A stretch of DNA of 15,807 nucleotides from Spirochaetales bacterium (lineage in GTDB: Bacteria; Spirochaetota; Spirochaetia; DTKZ01): positions 1-15,807 of the forward strand of contig JAISQU010000255.1 of the NCBI GenBank assembly GCA_031274005.1, written 5' to 3'. Of the stretch, positions 15,400-15,807 are shown piece by piece. Positions within the stretch are counted from its first letter, which is position 1. Each line of letters opens with the position of its first letter. A program made the translations under genes and the position numbers. Below the pieces are notes generated by a model that ran no database searches, was not told the origin of the DNA, and saw only the letters and a list, made by a program, of their open reading frames with translations.

Positions 15400-15428
15400 A
15401 GTATAATCGTTTCAGCGAAGTCTGACAA
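15400..15428 (-). promoter_or_regulatory. Strong candidate sigma-70 promoter for the CheY-like gene and transporter string
   Basis: TTGTCA (15428-15423, 5 of 6) and TATACT (15405-15400, 5 of 6) are separated by exactly 17 bp. The start would be near 15393, giving a leader of about 30 nt with GAGGAG before the ATG. This is the best promoter match for the string of genes that follows. Confidence 0.65.
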
Positions 15429-15551
15429 GGCCGAAACGCCGAGCAAGCGCATATACTTAAAATCGCTAGAAAACCGCAAAAAGTGAAGCAATTTCAACCG
15501 CGTACCATAAATGTACGCAGTCAGGAATGGAATTGTGAAGGAGTCATCCAG

Positions 15552-15642
15552 GCAACTTCTCCCGCCGATGCGGGAAGACGCTCTCACGGAAATGTGCGGA
15601 TGGGGCATAATCGGCAGGGCAATTGCTGCGCAATTGCATTTT
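15552..15642. repeat. Structured direct repeat, copy A
   Basis: Copy A opens with GCAACTTCT. A hairpin with arms CCCGC and GCGGG follows (15561-15574). A conserved core then begins CACGGAAATGTGCGG (15585 onward) and ends in GCAATTGC, TGC, GCAATTGC (15619-15637), where each 8-mer is itself palindromic. The core matches copy B except for one base change and one indel over about 53 bp. Confidence 0.85.
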
Positions 15643-15690
15643 ACCCGGGAGTTTTGTTGTGTCGCCTGTAGACTACTGGTGACTTTTCCC

Positions 15691-15783
15691 GCAATTTCCG
15701 CCCGCCTGCGGCGGGAACGCTTTCACGGAAATGTGCGGATAGGGGCATAACCGGCAGGGCAATTGCTGCGCAATTGCGTTATA
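15691..15783. repeat. Structured direct repeat, copy B
   Basis: Copy B begins about 139-140 bp after copy A and has the same order: GCAATTTCC, a hairpin with arms CCCGCC and GGCGGG (15701-15715), the CACGGAAATGTGCGG core (15724 onward) and the double GCAATTGC (15759-15777). The hairpin arms differ in sequence between copies but remain paired, which suggests that structure is conserved. Confidence 0.85.
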
Positions 15784-15807
15784 TTCACCAGCTTTGGTGA
15801 CAACCGT

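Larger units (their letters stand above)
15364..15807. other. Non-coding region upstream of the CheY-like gene
   Basis: About 440 bp without a credible gene; the small open frames here lack ribosome-binding sites and cross the repeats. It contains the minus-strand promoter at 15400-15428. A hairpin has arms GCGTAC (15500-15505) and GTACGC (15513-15518). Two long direct repeats cover 15552-15642 and 15691-15783, and a final hairpin has arms TCACCA (15785-15790) and TGGTGA (15795-15800). The window ends before the next gene, so its relation to a neighbour is unknown. Confidence 0.7.

Noticed and set aside
15483..15750. Small plus-strand open frames over the terminal repeats
   Set aside because: They lack ribosome-binding sites, translate the palindromic repeats and show no protein-like composition.

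Overview
The window looks like chromosomal DNA of a diderm, probably a spirochaete of the Treponema group. This is inferred from the style of the envelope proteins, a CheY-type regulator with a short N-terminal tail, relaxed lipobox use and an unanchored periplasmic binding protein. No rRNA or other taxonomic marker is present, so genus-level placement is tentative. Most genes are moderately GC-rich and on the minus strand. The exception is a visibly A+T-richer two-gene island on the plus strand around 6.5-7.3 kb.

Region 1 (minus, 6149 to 1) is a three-gene envelope operon. Two paralogous proteins (649 and 1288 aa) share one architecture: signal peptide, about eight outer-membrane-type beta strands, a beta-sandwich, a transglutaminase-like domain and TPRs. 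They are followed by a lipoprotein cut by the window edge. The first paralogue has lost its catalytic residues. The second keeps Cys-His-Glu and adds a very long Pro/Ala-rich repeat region ending in a transmembrane helix.

Region 2 (plus, about 6439-7330) holds a HicB-like protein and an unrecognised 88-aa partner, translationally coupled like a toxin-antitoxin pair. Facing it on the minus strand are tandem tRNA-Gln(CUG) and tRNA-Glu(CUC) genes with their own promoter.

Region 3 (minus, 15363 to 7709) is a long, tightly packed gene string: CheY-like regulator, then an oligopeptide-type ABC transporter in the order permease B, ATPase D, ATPase F, binding protein, permease C, then tRNA-dihydrouridine synthase and a LysM/M23 cell-wall peptidase. 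From the first permease on, junctions overlap or are separated by 1-5 nt. The F-type ATPase has a shortened P-loop and no switch histidine. The C-type permease carries a 147-bp in-frame insertion made of a palindromic, multi-hairpin element with terminal inverted repeats and flanking 7-bp direct repeats.

Region 4 (15364-15807) is non-coding. It holds the cheY-like promoter and two hairpin-rich direct repeats about 140 bp apart.

The strongest leads are the in-frame palindromic element in the permease, the active/inactive transglutaminase-like pair, the degenerate ATPase and the HicB-like module with an unfamiliar partner.
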